Assembly (NCBI GenBank): GCA_003674045.1
Contig: PENC01000003.1
Location: 186,001-250,000 of the forward strand
Direction: 5' to 3'
Source: Streptomyces griseocarneus
Lineage (GTDB): Bacteria > Actinomycetota > Actinomycetes > Streptomycetales > Streptomycetaceae
DNA: 64,000 bases
In this document: positions 1 to 8,489 of the stretch, one piece after another
Layout: the number at the start of each line of letters is the position of its first letter
Position numbering within the stretch: position 1 is the stretch's first letter
Made by a program: the position numbers and the translations under genes
Notes under the pieces: generated by a model
What the model saw: only the letters and a program-made list of their open reading frames with translations
Told to the model about the DNA's origin: nothing
Database searches by the model: none

Positions 1-570
1 GGGGTAGGTGATGGTGCGGTCCAGCTTCAGCGCGGAGAGCTCCCACTGCTGGACGCCCGCCTCGGTCAGCACCTGTTGCAGCCGTGGCATCTCCAGGTAA
101 TTGTGCGGCCCCACCACGGTGTTGACCCGGGGCAGGACGCCGAGCCGGGTGGCGGCGCGCAGGCCGCGCAGCCCGTTGTCGAACATGCCGGGCGAGCGCC
201 GGTAGACGTCGTGGGTCTCGGCGGAGGCCCCGTCGAGGCTCACGATCACCTGGGCCAGCCCCGCCGCGGCCAGCCGCTCGGCCAGCTTCGGCAGCAGTGC
301 CCCGTTGGTGATGAGCGACATCCTCATCCCGGCGTCCGCGCCGAGGCGGACCAGTTCCACGACGTCCCGGTGCAGGAGCGGCTCGCCGCCGGTGAACCGT
401 ACATAACCCACGCCCGCTGCACGGGCCTTGGGGAGTAGCTCGGCGAAGTCCTCGGGGGAGAAGCGGAAGGTGTCGCGGGAGAGGGCGAACTCGCACATGA
501 AACAGTCGGCGTTGCAGGCTTCCAGAATCCTGAGGAAGAGATAGCGGTGGCGTTCGCGCATGAAGGACAT
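1..570 (-). CDS. Radical SAM enzyme, C-terminus off window (cytosylglucuronate decarboxylase-like)
   Basis: The 190 N-terminal codons are present; the gene continues past the left edge. Reading from ATG 570, a C-x3-C-x2-C cluster motif (C19, C23, C26) lies very close to the N-terminus and is followed by an FTGGEPLL motif for SAM binding and an SLDGASAETHD strand. ATG 561 is an alternative start; GGAAGG lies about 13 nt upstream of ATG 570. It follows the glycosyltransferase 672-1901 in the same direction with a gap of about 100 bp, so the two are probably co-transcribed. In blasticidin S and mildiomycin pathways a short radical SAM enzyme (BlsE/MilG) decarboxylates the product of a similar glycosyltransferase. 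Membership of the radical SAM superfamily is secure; that specific role is inferred from the neighbour. Confidence 0.85.
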   Translation of the reverse strand, partial: MSFMRERHRYLFLRILEACNADCFMCEFALSRDTFRFSPEDFAELLPKARAAGVGYVRFTGGEPLLHRDVVELVRLGADAGMRMSLITNGALLPKLAERLAAAGLAQVIVSLDGASAETHDVYRRSPGMFDNGLRGLRAATRLGVLPRVNTVVGPHNYLEMPRLQQVLTEAGVQQWELSALKLDRTITYP

Positions 571-671
571 GAAGGAGGGGGCCTTCCGGGCCGTTCAGGG
601 GTTCATGGGGTTCTGGGGCTCACGCGGGTTGATGAGGGGCACGGGGCCCACGGGAAGGAAAGGAACGGGGG

Positions 672-1901
672 TCAGGCGGGCGCCGTCGCCCGCCGGAGTA
701 TGGCGAGCAGCTCGTCGGCGACCTGGGCCGCGCCGCCGGTACCGACGGCGGTGGTGAGCCCTCCCCAGCCGGCCCCGTCGGCGGAGCGCCGCAAGGCGGC
801 CACGACGCCCTCGCCGAGGGCGTCGGAGGTCCGCCGGGCGCGGGGCGGTGCCCCGGCGGCCGCGGCGATTCCACCGTAGATCCGTTCCAGGACGCGGTCC
901 TCGCCCTGCCCCCGCAGAGCGAGCACCTCGTCCTCGGTGAAGACGTCCTCCGGCCATGTCACGCGGAGCCCGGGGCCGACCGCGGCGCCGTGCATACGGG
1001 CGTTGAGGATCTGACTGAGGTTCTGGGGCGGCAGGCAGACAGTGGGGACGCCGAGGCCGCCCGCTTCCAGGAGGGTGGTGAGGCCGGGTGAGGCGACGAG
1101 GACGTCGCAGGTGCGGAGCCGGTCGAGGAAGTCGCCGTGCGCGAGCGGGCCCGCCGTGGTGTGCCGTGGGGCGGCCGACCGGCTTCTGCCGAGGAACCGC
1201 GCGGCCATGTCCTCCGGCAGGTTGCCTGCCACGTGTGCTTCCTCGACGCCGTACGCGGCGAGCGCGGCGAGCGCGGCGGGCACGACAAGGCGCGGATAGG
1301 CGGTCCAGTCCGCGAGCCGAGGAGCCCGTAGTCCGCCGAGGCTCACGAGAGCCGTACGGTACGGCTTGCCGGGCTCGGCCGGGGGCCTGCCGCCGTGACG
1401 CGTGCGGCCGTCGACGACCGCCTCGACCCAGTGCAGGGCCCGGACGTGGCCCAGTACGCCGTGGGACCCGCTCGGGGGAGCGGCGTACCGCTGGGCACAG
1501 TAGGCCGTCGCCTCCAGCGGCAGGGCGGGAAGGTCCGCCTCGGACCACAGGAAGGGCAGGCTGTCGACGAACACGCAGGGCACACCGGCCGCCTCCAGCG
1601 CCTTCGTCACGACACCGTCGAGGACCACCACCGCGGCGCGGACGTCCCACGTGCGGGCGATCTCCCCTACGGTCAGGGCGACTTCGTCGGCCGCGTCCGG
1701 CAGGTCGTACCAGCGCTCGACGGGATGCCCGGCCAGCGGGGAACGGCCGATCCCGGAGGCGAGCCCGACGAACCGCAGCGGCACGGACGCCCGCTCACGC
1801 AGGGCCGACAGCACGGCACTCAGCTTCCCCGCGCTGCCCCAGCCGAACTCCACCCCCGCGACGGCTACGGTCACGGACGGAGAGGTGAGGACAGCACGCA
1901 T
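672..1901 (-). CDS. GT-B glycosyltransferase, resembles cytosylglucuronate synthase (BlsD/MilC)
   Basis: 409 residues from ATG 1901. The N-terminus (VAGVEFGWGSAGKLSAVL) has the glycine-rich first strand of a GT-B fold. The C-terminal half carries SPGLTTLLEAGGLGVPTVCLP, the nucleotide-sugar binding region seen in MurG- and UGT-like enzymes. From memory the sequence resembles cytosylglucuronate synthases, which join cytosine to UDP-glucuronate as the first committed step to blasticidin-type nucleosides; no alignment was possible. The radical SAM gene immediately downstream fits that pathway, where it would decarboxylate the product. The ribosome site is weak (AGGCCCGTTCC before ATG). GT-B glycosyltransferase is well supported; the substrate is not proven. 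Confidence 0.72.
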   Translation of the reverse strand: MRAVLTSPSVTVAVAGVEFGWGSAGKLSAVLSALRERASVPLRFVGLASGIGRSPLAGHPVERWYDLPDAADEVALTVGEIARTWDVRAAVVVLDGVVTKALEAAGVPCVFVDSLPFLWSEADLPALPLEATAYCAQRYAAPPSGSHGVLGHVRALHWVEAVVDGRTRHGGRPPAEPGKPYRTALVSLGGLRAPRLADWTAYPRLVVPAALAALAAYGVEEAHVAGNLPEDMAARFLGRSRSAAPRHTTAGPLAHGDFLDRLRTCDVLVASPGLTTLLEAGGLGVPTVCLPPQNLSQILNARMHGAAVGPGLRVTWPEDVFTEDEVLALRGQGEDRVLERIYGGIAAAAGAPPRARRTSDALGEGVVAALRRSADGAGWGGLTTAVGTGGAAQVADELLAILRRATAPA

Positions 1902-2321
1902 GGAACGGGCCTCGACTTCCTGGACTTCCGGGGATCACGGGCCGGGGTGTCGCCTGCCAGAGTTTCACCCGGATGGCCGCGCCGCACAAGGTGTGTATCG
2001 ATGGATTCCGGCCATGGAGCTGCCTATCGGAAGAAGCCCCGACCTCTGGCGGATTATCTGAATAAAAGGCGAAACAGTCCGAAAAGATGACCTGCCGGGG
2101 CGGCTGGGACGAAAGAGAAGCGCCTCGGCCCGTCGGGCGGAGGGACGCACGCCGGGGCGCGCGGGCCGGATGAACACCACCGCACGGCCGAAATGGTGAG
2201 GGGCTGTCCCGTGCGCTCGGAAAGCGCGCCGGGGCAACCTCTCGCGCACGGCCCCGGACCCCGGGTCGGGCAGCCCGGCGCGGCGGCAGCGGCGGCGCGC
2301 TCACCACCCTGGTAGTACGCC
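1902..2321. other. 420-bp intergenic region upstream of the glycosyltransferase gene
   Basis: No convincing gene. The stretch at about 2035-2090 is clearly less GC-rich than its surroundings. On the minus strand it contains TTTATTCAGATAAT, a plausible -10 region for the glycosyltransferase and radical SAM operon. No convincing -35 hexamer was seen. Open frames here are extensions of shadow frames. Confidence 0.35.
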
Positions 2322-3773
2322 CTACTTCGGTGCCTGGAAGCCGCCGATCCTCTGCTCGAGCAATTCGGCCAGCCGCAGCGGGGTGCGGTCCTCGAACATC
2401 GGGCCGATGAGCTGTACGCCCACCGGCAGGCCCTCGGGGGACAGGCCCGTTGGCACAGCGGTGGCGGGCAGGCCGGGCATGGTGGCCAGACCGGCCCAGG
2501 CGAGCTGGTCGAAGTACGGGTACGCGGCGCCGTCGATGTCGATCCGGCGTTCCCTCGGATCGGGGTTGTGGTCGTGCGGGAACGCGGGAGTGGGCGTGAT
2601 GGGGCACACCACGGCATCGAACTCGGTGAAGAACCGGCGCCAGCCGTGGCGGTGGAGCTCGCGACGGCTGTTCGCCTCGATCCAGTCGCGGTGGCTGAAC
2701 ACCATGCCGCGCAGTACCGCCGCATCGAGACTCTGGTCGTCCGGGCTCAGTGCGGCGGCGCGGGTCCGCAGCTGCTCGTACGCCTCGACGGGAAAACGTG
2801 CGACGGAGCCCGAGAACAGCAACTGCCTGTAGAGCATCGCGGATTCGGTCAGATCGGGCAGCAGTGGACTGTCCCGCTCGACGCGGGCGCCGCCGTCGGT
2901 AAGCGCGTCGGCCACCCGGCCCACGCCCGCCCGCACGGCGGACCCGGTCGGAATGAGCGGATGCTCGTCGAGGACCAGGACCCGGAAGTCGCGGAGCCGT
3001 TCGTGGCGCGCGGGCGGCAGCGTCAGGTGGTACGCCGCACCGAGCGTCAGCGGGTCCGGTCCGGCCATGACGTCGAGCAGGAGCGTGAGGTCGCGAGCGC
3101 TGCGCGCCATCGGACCGACGACGGCGAGGTCGTGCTCGACCGGCAGGGCCGGTCCGGGCGGCGGGACCATGCCGCGGATCGCCGCCAGCCCGAGTGTCGG
3201 CTTGTGCGCGTAAATGCCGCAGAAATGCGCGGGGGTGCGCAACGAACCGGCGAGGTCGGAGCCGATGGACAGCGCGCCGAATCCGGACGCCAGGGCCGCC
3301 GCCGAGCCGCCGGAGGATCCGCCCGACGTGCGGCCGTGATCCCACGGGTTGTTGGTGGTGCCGTAGATCTCGTTGAAGCTCTGTATGTCTTGCAGCCCCA
3401 CGGGCACATTGGTCTTGCCGAGCACCACCGCGCCCGCGGCCCTGAGCCGCGACACCTGCACCGCGTCCTCGGCCGGCATGTAGTCCCGGTGCGGCGGCAT
3501 ACCCCAGGTCGTGGGCAGCCCCGCGATGTCGTACGACTCCTTGACCGTCACCGGAATGCCCAGCAGCGGCCGGTCCTCACCGCGGGCGCGCGCCTGGTCG
3601 GCATCGCGCGCGGCGGCCCGCGCACGGTCGAAGTCCGGCACACAGATCGCGTTGATCGCCTCGTCGTCCCGTTCAATACGGGCGATCGCCTCGTCGGTCA
3701 GTTCCGCCGAGGTCACTTCACCGGCACGCAAGGCAGCCGAGAGTTGTTCGGCCGTCGCAAAATTCCACTCCAT
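2322..3773 (-). CDS. Amidase signature family enzyme
   Basis: 483 residues from ATG 3773 (ATG 3785 would add MVGF; neither has a strong ribosome site). The amidase-signature catalytic parts are visible: a lysine in PVTVKESYDIAG and the Ser-rich block GRTSGGSSGGSAAALASG, followed by SIGSDLAGSLRTPA, giving the Ser-cisSer-Lys triad. The C-terminal GLPATAVPTG and GLPVGVQLIGP motifs are also typical. Such enzymes hydrolyse or transfer amides in the cytoplasm. It lies between the radical SAM/glycosyltransferase pair and the rest of the cluster, in the same direction but more than 400 bp away. It could be a cluster tailoring or deacylation enzyme or an unrelated catabolic amidase; the sequence does not decide. 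Confidence 0.88.
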   Translation of the reverse strand: MEWNFATAEQLSAALRAGEVTSAELTDEAIARIERDDEAINAICVPDFDRARAAARDADQARARGEDRPLLGIPVTVKESYDIAGLPTTWGMPPHRDYMPAEDAVQVSRLRAAGAVVLGKTNVPVGLQDIQSFNEIYGTTNNPWDHGRTSGGSSGGSAAALASGFGALSIGSDLAGSLRTPAHFCGIYAHKPTLGLAAIRGMVPPPGPALPVEHDLAVVGPMARSARDLTLLLDVMAGPDPLTLGAAYHLTLPPARHERLRDFRVLVLDEHPLIPTGSAVRAGVGRVADALTDGGARVERDSPLLPDLTESAMLYRQLLFSGSVARFPVEAYEQLRTRAAALSPDDQSLDAAVLRGMVFSHRDWIEANSRRELHRHGWRRFFTEFDAVVCPITPTPAFPHDHNPDPRERRIDIDGAAYPYFDQLAWAGLATMPGLPATAVPTGLSPEGLPVGVQLIGPMFEDRTPLRLAELLEQRIGGFQAPK

Positions 3774-3965
3774 GAATCCGACCATATGGGCCGGTGAAAG
3801 AGGGCACGAAATGCCGCTTCGCACAACGGGGACCACGCGGCTGATTCGGGTCGGAGGCGGCGGAAGCCGACGTGACCGGTCGGGGGCAAGAAGGTGTCCG
3901 ACCGCCGTCGCGTATGCCCTCCCGCGCCGGTTTCCGTCCCCGGCGCCGCACGGAATGCTTCGGCC

Positions 3966-4289
3966 ATGAGCCCGCGCCCCGCGACGACCGTGTTCCTGGC
4001 ACTGCTGACCCTGTTCACCGCCGTCCCCGCGGCTGCCGCCGGGACGACCCCTGCGGCTCCGCGTACCTACACGTGCGACCGGGTCGTGCCCCGCTCGCCG
4101 GGTGCCGCGGGGGAGGGGAACTGTGCGGCTCCCCTCGAAGCCCCCTTCCTGGGTGTGGTCCGGGGTGCCTTCGTCCTGGTGTCCAGGCAAGGCGGCTCGT
4201 ACGCCTGCGGCGTGGCGGGTGATGACGTCCACGGCTTCGCCGACCTGCCGGACCGTGTCACGGGTGACTCGTGCCGTCGCCGTGGCTGA
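3966..4289 (+). CDS. Small secreted protein, unknown function
   Basis: 107 residues starting at ATG 3966. The N-terminus has a signal peptide: a short basic start, a hydrophobic run (TVFLALLTLFTAVPAAAA) and a likely cleavage site near residue 25. The mature part is small with four cysteines (YTCDR, GNCAAP, YACGV, DSCRR), suggesting two disulfides outside the cell. No named family was recognised. The ribosome site is poor. The gene is divergent from the amidase and upstream of the chaplin-like gene, with about 270 bp in between. Confidence 0.55.
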   Translation: MSPRPATTVFLALLTLFTAVPAAAAGTTPAAPRTYTCDRVVPRSPGAAGEGNCAAPLEAPFLGVVRGAFVLVSRQGGSYACGVAGDDVHGFADLPDRVTGDSCRRRG

Positions 4290-4562
4290 ACGCCCGGACG
4301 GCCGCCGCCGGTGCCGAGGCGGTGCACGGAGATCGGGGCGGCCGGTACAGATGATCGCCGTACGTCTCTTCTCAACTCACCTTGTTCGTCAGGGTGTTGG
4401 TGTGCGTGACTCGCAGGGGGTCAATGCGGGAGGCGTGATCACGGGGGAGGATGAACATATCGGCAGGCTGTAGCTCCAGCGGTTTTTCCTACGCAAGACT
4501 CCTTCTTGCCAGAGCTTTTGCCTGGCTCCCCCCTTGGAACCCCCCAACCCCTGGAGAAAGCC

Positions 4563-4799
4563 ATGAGCATCCGCAACGCCGCCGCCGTCACCGCCCTCGC
4601 CGCCGCGGCTCTCGGCGCCGGTGCCGCCGCCGCGAGCGCGGACGGGCAGGCCGTCGGGCACGCCGAGAAGTCCCCGGGCGTGGCCGCCGGCAACGTCGCC
4701 CAGGTCGCCCCGCGTGTCACCCCGAACGTCGGCGGCAACGTGATCTCCGTGGTCGGTATCGGCAACCTCAGCCACGGCAACACCCTCGTCAACAACTGA
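4563..4799 (+). CDS. Cysteine-less chaplin-like secreted peptide
   Basis: 78 residues from ATG 4563, with a GGAGAAAG ribosome site. A signal peptide (about residues 1-26, ending ASA) precedes a mature peptide beginning near DGQAVGHAEKSPGV. The mature part matches the chaplin pattern SPGV-x2-GN-x2-QV-x10-GN-x-(I/V)-x-V-(I/V)-G ... GN-x4-N. Both cysteine positions of ordinary short chaplins are replaced (Gly and Leu). Chaplins are amyloid-forming surfactant proteins that coat aerial hyphae; ChpE of S. coelicolor also lacks the cysteine pair. The usual NPAFGN segment is NLSHGN here, so it is a divergent member. A strong hairpin follows the gene. Confidence 0.68.
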   Translation: MSIRNAAAVTALAAAALGAGAAAASADGQAVGHAEKSPGVAAGNVAQVAPRVTPNVGGNVISVVGIGNLSHGNTLVNN

Positions 4800-4851
4800 G
4801 TCTTCGGCACCAGCCGCCGAGGGAGCCACAGGAGCGCCGTACACCTGTGGC

Positions 4852-4891
4852 GGGCCGCGCGCCCCTGGTTCTCACCAGGGCCGTGCGGCCC
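4852..4891 (+). terminator. Stem-loop terminator after chaplin-like gene
   Basis: GGGCCGC at 4852-4858 pairs with GCGGCCC at 4885-4891. The inner stem CCCTGG (4863-4868) pairs with CCAGGG (4875-4880) around TTCTCA. A short TTT follows. It sits between the convergent chaplin-like and epimerase genes and may serve both. Confidence 0.7.
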
Positions 4892-4968
4892 TTTCGCATG
4901 CGGCCCCTCAGCGCCCCGCGCGGCCGGGGCTCCCGTCCTGCAGGCGATGCCCGGCAGGCGCCGCGCCC

Positions 4969-5961
4969 TCACGCCGTGACCCGGCCCTCCGGCCGGCTCA
5001 GTGCCCGCAGCTGCCGGAGCATGCCGGACCGCAGGCCGATGCGAGGCCGCCAGCCGAGGAGGCGGTACGCGCGGGCGGGATCGGCGCGCGTGGCCGGGAC
5101 GTCCCCGGGGCGCGGGGCGTCGTGGAGGAGCCGGACCGTCCGTCCCGTCAGGCCCTCCGCGATGTGCACCACGTCGCGGAGCGACGCGTCGGTGCCCCCG
5201 CCCACGTTGACGACGGCGCTGCAGCGCGGCGCCGAGGCCGCGGCGACGGTCGCGGCCACCGCGTCGTCGACGTAGGTGAAGTCACGCCGCTGCCCGCCGT
5301 CCCCGTACAGGCGCAGCGGCTCCCCGGTCAGGGCCGCGCGCAGGGCGCGGTGGACGAACATGTCGGCGCGTTGCCCGGGGCCGTAGACGGTGAAGTACCG
5401 CAGGGCGACGACGCTGGTGGGACAGTCGGCGCGGGCCGCGTGCGCGAGACACAGCTGTTCCTCGGCGAGCTTCGTCACGGCGTACGGCGAGGCCGGGCGC
5501 GGCAGGTCGCGTTCCGAGCTCGGCGTGCCGTCGGTCGCGCCGTAGACGCTGGAGGAGGAGGCGACGACGACGCGGGGCACCCCCGTGCGCGCGGCCGCCT
5601 CCATCACGCGCTGGGTGGCGAGGACGTTGCAGTGGACGTACTCGGCGAACCGCGGCCCCCAGGACGGGCGCACCCCGGGGACCGCGGCCAGGTGGAACAC
5701 CGCGTCCGCGCCCCGCAGCGGGGCGTCGAGGGCGCAGGTCAGCAGGTCGGCGTGGAGATGACGGTAGCCGGGCGCGTCCGCGACCGCCGCGAGATGGCAG
5801 GCGGCCACCGGGTCGTCGGCCGGGTCGCGGCGGTCGACGCCGACCACGCGGACGCCGCTCCTCAGCAGGGCCAGCGTCAGCCGGGAACCGATGAAACCGG
5901 CCGCGCCCGTCACCACCGCCCGGCGGAGGCATACGGTCGTTGAAACGGGTTGTCCGGGCAC
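4969..5961 (-). CDS. NAD-dependent epimerase/dehydratase (UDP-sugar 4-epimerase type)
   Basis: 330 residues from GTG 5961, chosen because GAAGGGA lies 8 nt upstream and the length matches the family; longer frames upstream have no such signal. Extended SDR features: TGAAGFIG (residues 18-25) for NAD binding, SSSSVYG for the catalytic Ser, and Y160-x3-K164 in SPYAVTKLAEE. RRDFTYVDDAV is the usual sugar-nucleotide pocket strand. The closest functional picture is a UDP-glucuronate or UDP-galactose 4-epimerase making a sugar donor in the cytoplasm. It lies at the end of the minus-strand cupin-aminotransferase-epimerase run, separated from the aminotransferase stop by 67 bp. Confidence 0.87.
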   Translation of the reverse strand: MPGQPVSTTVCLRRAVVTGAAGFIGSRLTLALLRSGVRVVGVDRRDPADDPVAACHLAAVADAPGYRHLHADLLTCALDAPLRGADAVFHLAAVPGVRPSWGPRFAEYVHCNVLATQRVMEAAARTGVPRVVVASSSSVYGATDGTPSSERDLPRPASPYAVTKLAEEQLCLAHAARADCPTSVVALRYFTVYGPGQRADMFVHRALRAALTGEPLRLYGDGGQRRDFTYVDDAVAATVAAASAPRCSAVVNVGGGTDASLRDVVHIAEGLTGRTVRLLHDAPRPGDVPATRADPARAYRLLGWRPRIGLRSGMLRQLRALSRPEGRVTA

Positions 5962-6028
5962 GGGCGGTCCCTTCTCGACGGGTCTTCTCGACGGGTGGCG
6001 TGTCTCGACGCGTGGTACGTGCGGTGGT

Positions 6029-7672
6029 TCACCGGGCCGGTGGGCCCTGTGCCGGGCCCGCGCGCGGGACGGACGGTGCCGCGGCGAAGCGCCCGCGCAG
6101 CAGTGCCAGCGCGGTCGCGAGGTCCGGCCACGAGCGGGCGGTCGTGACACGGACGGCGCCGCCGGAGAAGCAGAACGTGAGGATTCCGGGGAAGACCGAG
6201 ACGCCCGTCTCCGCCAGCAGCTCGCGGAAGCACCGGTAGGAGTCGTCCCAGCCGGGGAACTCGACGGCCGCGTTGATGGAGTAGTGCGGCGGCACGACCG
6301 TGGCCGTCGCCTCGGTCAGGCCCGCGACCGCGGCGTCCCGCAGGGTCCGCAGGGCGAGGTCGCGGGCGAGGCGCTCGGCGCGGTAGCCGCGGTACGCCTC
6401 CGCCAGCCGCCGCGCGTCCACGGCGTGGGACGCCGCGATCTCCGCGACGAGCCCGGCCCCGGGCGACTCGACCCCGGCCAGGAGCCAGCGCTCCATCCGG
6501 GCCAGTACCTCCAGGAGTGTGTCGTAGAGGGGCGGCGGGCCGACGGCGTCCGCGCGGGAGAGGTAGTCGGCCACGAACCGGGCGTCGGCCAGCAGCCAGC
6601 CCGCCTTCAGGCCCGGTACCGACCACGTCTTGGAGAGGCTGGAGACCCGGATCACGTTGGGCGCGGCCCGCGCGGGGGCGAAGGTGCCCACGGGCCCGAG
6701 CCATTCGTGGCACTCGTCGAGGACGACCGCGGTCGTCGGTGAGGCGGCGCGCACCAGCCGGGCGATCTCGTCCTCGGGCACCAGCGCGCCGGTCGGGTTG
6801 GTCACCGTCTGGAGCAGCACCATCGGTGTGTCCGGCCCGAGCGCGCGGATCAGCGGGTCCAGACCGACCCGCCCGGCCCGGCAGGGCAGGGGCACGAGGC
6901 GGACCTCGCCCCGCCGGGCGACGGACTCCACCAGCGGCGGGTAGTTGGGAACGCCGCACAGCGCGGGCCGCCGGCGCGCGTCCCCGCGCAGGATGTGGTC
7001 CGCGAGCGAGGCGATCGACGCGGTGCCGCCGAGGGTGAGGGCCACGTTGTCCGCCGTGTAGCCGGGGCCCGCGATGCGCGCGGACTCGTAGGCGGCGACG
7101 GCCTCGCGGGCCGTACGGCGCCCCCGCCGCGCGGCGCGGCCGGACCAGTCCGCGTCGAGCGCGTGGTGCAGACAGCTCTTGAGGGTCTCCGGGAGGCCCC
7201 ACGCCTCCTCGCTCACGGAGCCGCTGGAGAGCACGACCGCGACCTGTGGCCGCAGCCGCCCGTAGAGGTCGTCGCGGAAGTACCAGTTGAACAGCTCCTT
7301 GACGAAGCGCACGGTGGCGCGGGAGGAGAGGATCTCGTCCGGGTGCGCCGCCCGGCGGACCGGGGCCCGGCGCCAGCCCTCGGCGAGCCAGGGGCGTCCG
7401 TCGCCGCCGGTCTCGTGCTCGACGCGCCCCAGCCACAGGTCCCGCAGCTCGAAGGCGTCCCGCGGGTCGCGGGCCCGCGCGTAGACGTCGAGCGTCCGCT
7501 CGTCCACGGACGGTACGAACACGCGGCCGTCGCCGGCCGTGGCGGGGGTCGTCCCGGAAGCTGCACCGGAGTCCGTACCGGGGGCCGGACCAGGGCGGCG
7601 GGCGGCCGCGGCCCGAGCCTCGGGTGGCACGGCCGGGTGGCGTCCGGCGGGATGCGCGTCGAAGAGGTGCAT
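6029..7672 (-). CDS. PLP-dependent aminotransferase class I/II (catalytically complete copy)
   Basis: 547 residues from ATG 7672 with GGAG about 10 nt upstream. Fold-type I motifs are all present: GGTAS phosphate-binding turn (215-219), TNPTG with N292, the VLDE aspartate (D319) for the pyridine nitrogen, Schiff-base lysine K348 in SSLSKTWSVPGLKAGW, and the substrate-carboxylate arginine in GGAVRVTTA. An N-terminal segment of about 130 residues (VDERTLDVYARARDP...LRDLWLGRVE) is unusual and is shared with the paralogue at 12983-14536. It probably aminates or epimerises a keto-sugar or amino acid for the cluster. It is 25 bp downstream of the cupin gene, so one transcript is likely. Confidence 0.88.
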   Translation of the reverse strand: MHLFDAHPAGRHPAVPPEARAAAARRPGPAPGTDSGAASGTTPATAGDGRVFVPSVDERTLDVYARARDPRDAFELRDLWLGRVEHETGGDGRPWLAEGWRRAPVRRAAHPDEILSSRATVRFVKELFNWYFRDDLYGRLRPQVAVVLSSGSVSEEAWGLPETLKSCLHHALDADWSGRAARRGRRTAREAVAAYESARIAGPGYTADNVALTLGGTASIASLADHILRGDARRRPALCGVPNYPPLVESVARRGEVRLVPLPCRAGRVGLDPLIRALGPDTPMVLLQTVTNPTGALVPEDEIARLVRAASPTTAVVLDECHEWLGPVGTFAPARAAPNVIRVSSLSKTWSVPGLKAGWLLADARFVADYLSRADAVGPPPLYDTLLEVLARMERWLLAGVESPGAGLVAEIAASHAVDARRLAEAYRGYRAERLARDLALRTLRDAAVAGLTEATATVVPPHYSINAAVEFPGWDDSYRCFRELLAETGVSVFPGILTFCFSGGAVRVTTARSWPDLATALALLRGRFAAAPSVPRAGPAQGPPAR

Positions 7673-7697
7673 GGTCCCCGCTCCGCTGCTCGCGGCC

Positions 7698-8150
7698 TCA
7701 CGGCTCGACGAAACTCATCCTCCGGGACGAGTCCAGGGGCATGTGCGGCACGCCGAACGCCAGGAATTCCAGAGGGGTGAGGGAATCACCGAGGGTCCGC
7801 ACGCCGTGGGCGTAATGGGCCGGTACGTAGACGGTGTCGCCTTCGGCCATCGCGTAGTCCGTGCCGTCCACATGGATGATGCCCCGGGCACGCAGGACAT
7901 AGAGGATGTGGGCGCCGGGATGGGTGTGGAGCGCGAACGCCGAACCCGGCTGCATCACGATCCGGTCGACGCCGATCTCCGCGCCCGCCGCGATGCGTTC
8001 GGCGACTCCGGCCGTTCCGCCGATGCCCGGCAATACCTGGCCGCGAGGGTCGAGCAGGCCGATCACCGGCTCGGTGCCGAGGTGCCGGATGTGTTTCTCC
8101 GGGTCGAATCGCTCCCCGTCGAACCTTTCCGGGTCGAACGTCGTCTCCAT
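7698..8150 (-). CDS. Small cupin-domain protein
   Basis: 150 residues from ATG 8150 with AAGAGGGCGT before it. A single cupin barrel is visible: motif 1 G-x5-H75-x-H77-x3-H81 (GSAFALHTHPGAHILYVLRARG) and motif 2 in AEGDTVYVPAHYAHGV with H112/H115. The usual glutamate of motif 1 is a histidine here, giving an all-His metal site. Metal-binding cupins of this size act as isomerases, dioxygenases or product sensors; which applies is not clear. First gene of the minus-strand operon with the aminotransferase and epimerase, and divergent from the PhyH gene across a 339-bp promoter region. Confidence 0.8.
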   Translation of the reverse strand: METTFDPERFDGERFDPEKHIRHLGTEPVIGLLDPRGQVLPGIGGTAGVAERIAAGAEIGVDRIVMQPGSAFALHTHPGAHILYVLRARGIIHVDGTDYAMAEGDTVYVPAHYAHGVRTLGDSLTPLEFLAFGVPHMPLDSSRRMSFVEP

Positions 8151-8489
8151 ACGCCCTCTTCACGACTTCCACGGCTTCACGATTCATGACGCACGGCTTC
8201 ACAGCGGGACGGTTGCGTGACGGCAGCGAATGAACGGTGCGAAAGGACCGGGTGCTCCGGGCGTGTGCGGTCTCGGGCACTTCACGGGCAGTGTGCCACG
8301 GCCGCCGTACGACGGACAGGGACGGGCCGGGACTTCGCCACGGACGACCGGAAATCCCCTCCGGCCACGCGGCCCCGGTGACGGCTGTTCCGCGGCACGC
8401 CGTGCGGGACGTGAACACCTCCTGCACCTCTTGCGATCGAGGTGCGGGCTGTGCTCAGCTGAGGGCGAGGGCCGAAGAGTGGGTGGGAT
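8151..8489. promoter_or_regulatory. Divergent promoter region between cupin and PhyH genes
   Basis: 339 bp without a gene. CACGGCTTCAC occurs twice in direct repeat (8170-8180 and 8192-8202), 22 bp apart or two helical turns, which is typical of an activator-binding site. Near the PhyH start are an inverted repeat GCACCTC-N8-GAGGTGC (8424-8445) and the perfect palindrome CTCAGCTGAG (8454-8463). These would sit in the leader of the large plus-strand operon. No pathway regulator is encoded in the window's part of the cluster. The repeats are read directly; their role is inferred. Confidence 0.45.

Noticed and set aside
7200..7672. Truncation of the first aminotransferase suspected because of its long N-terminus
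   Set aside because: The paralogue at 12983-14536 has the same N-terminal segment, so it is a real family feature.
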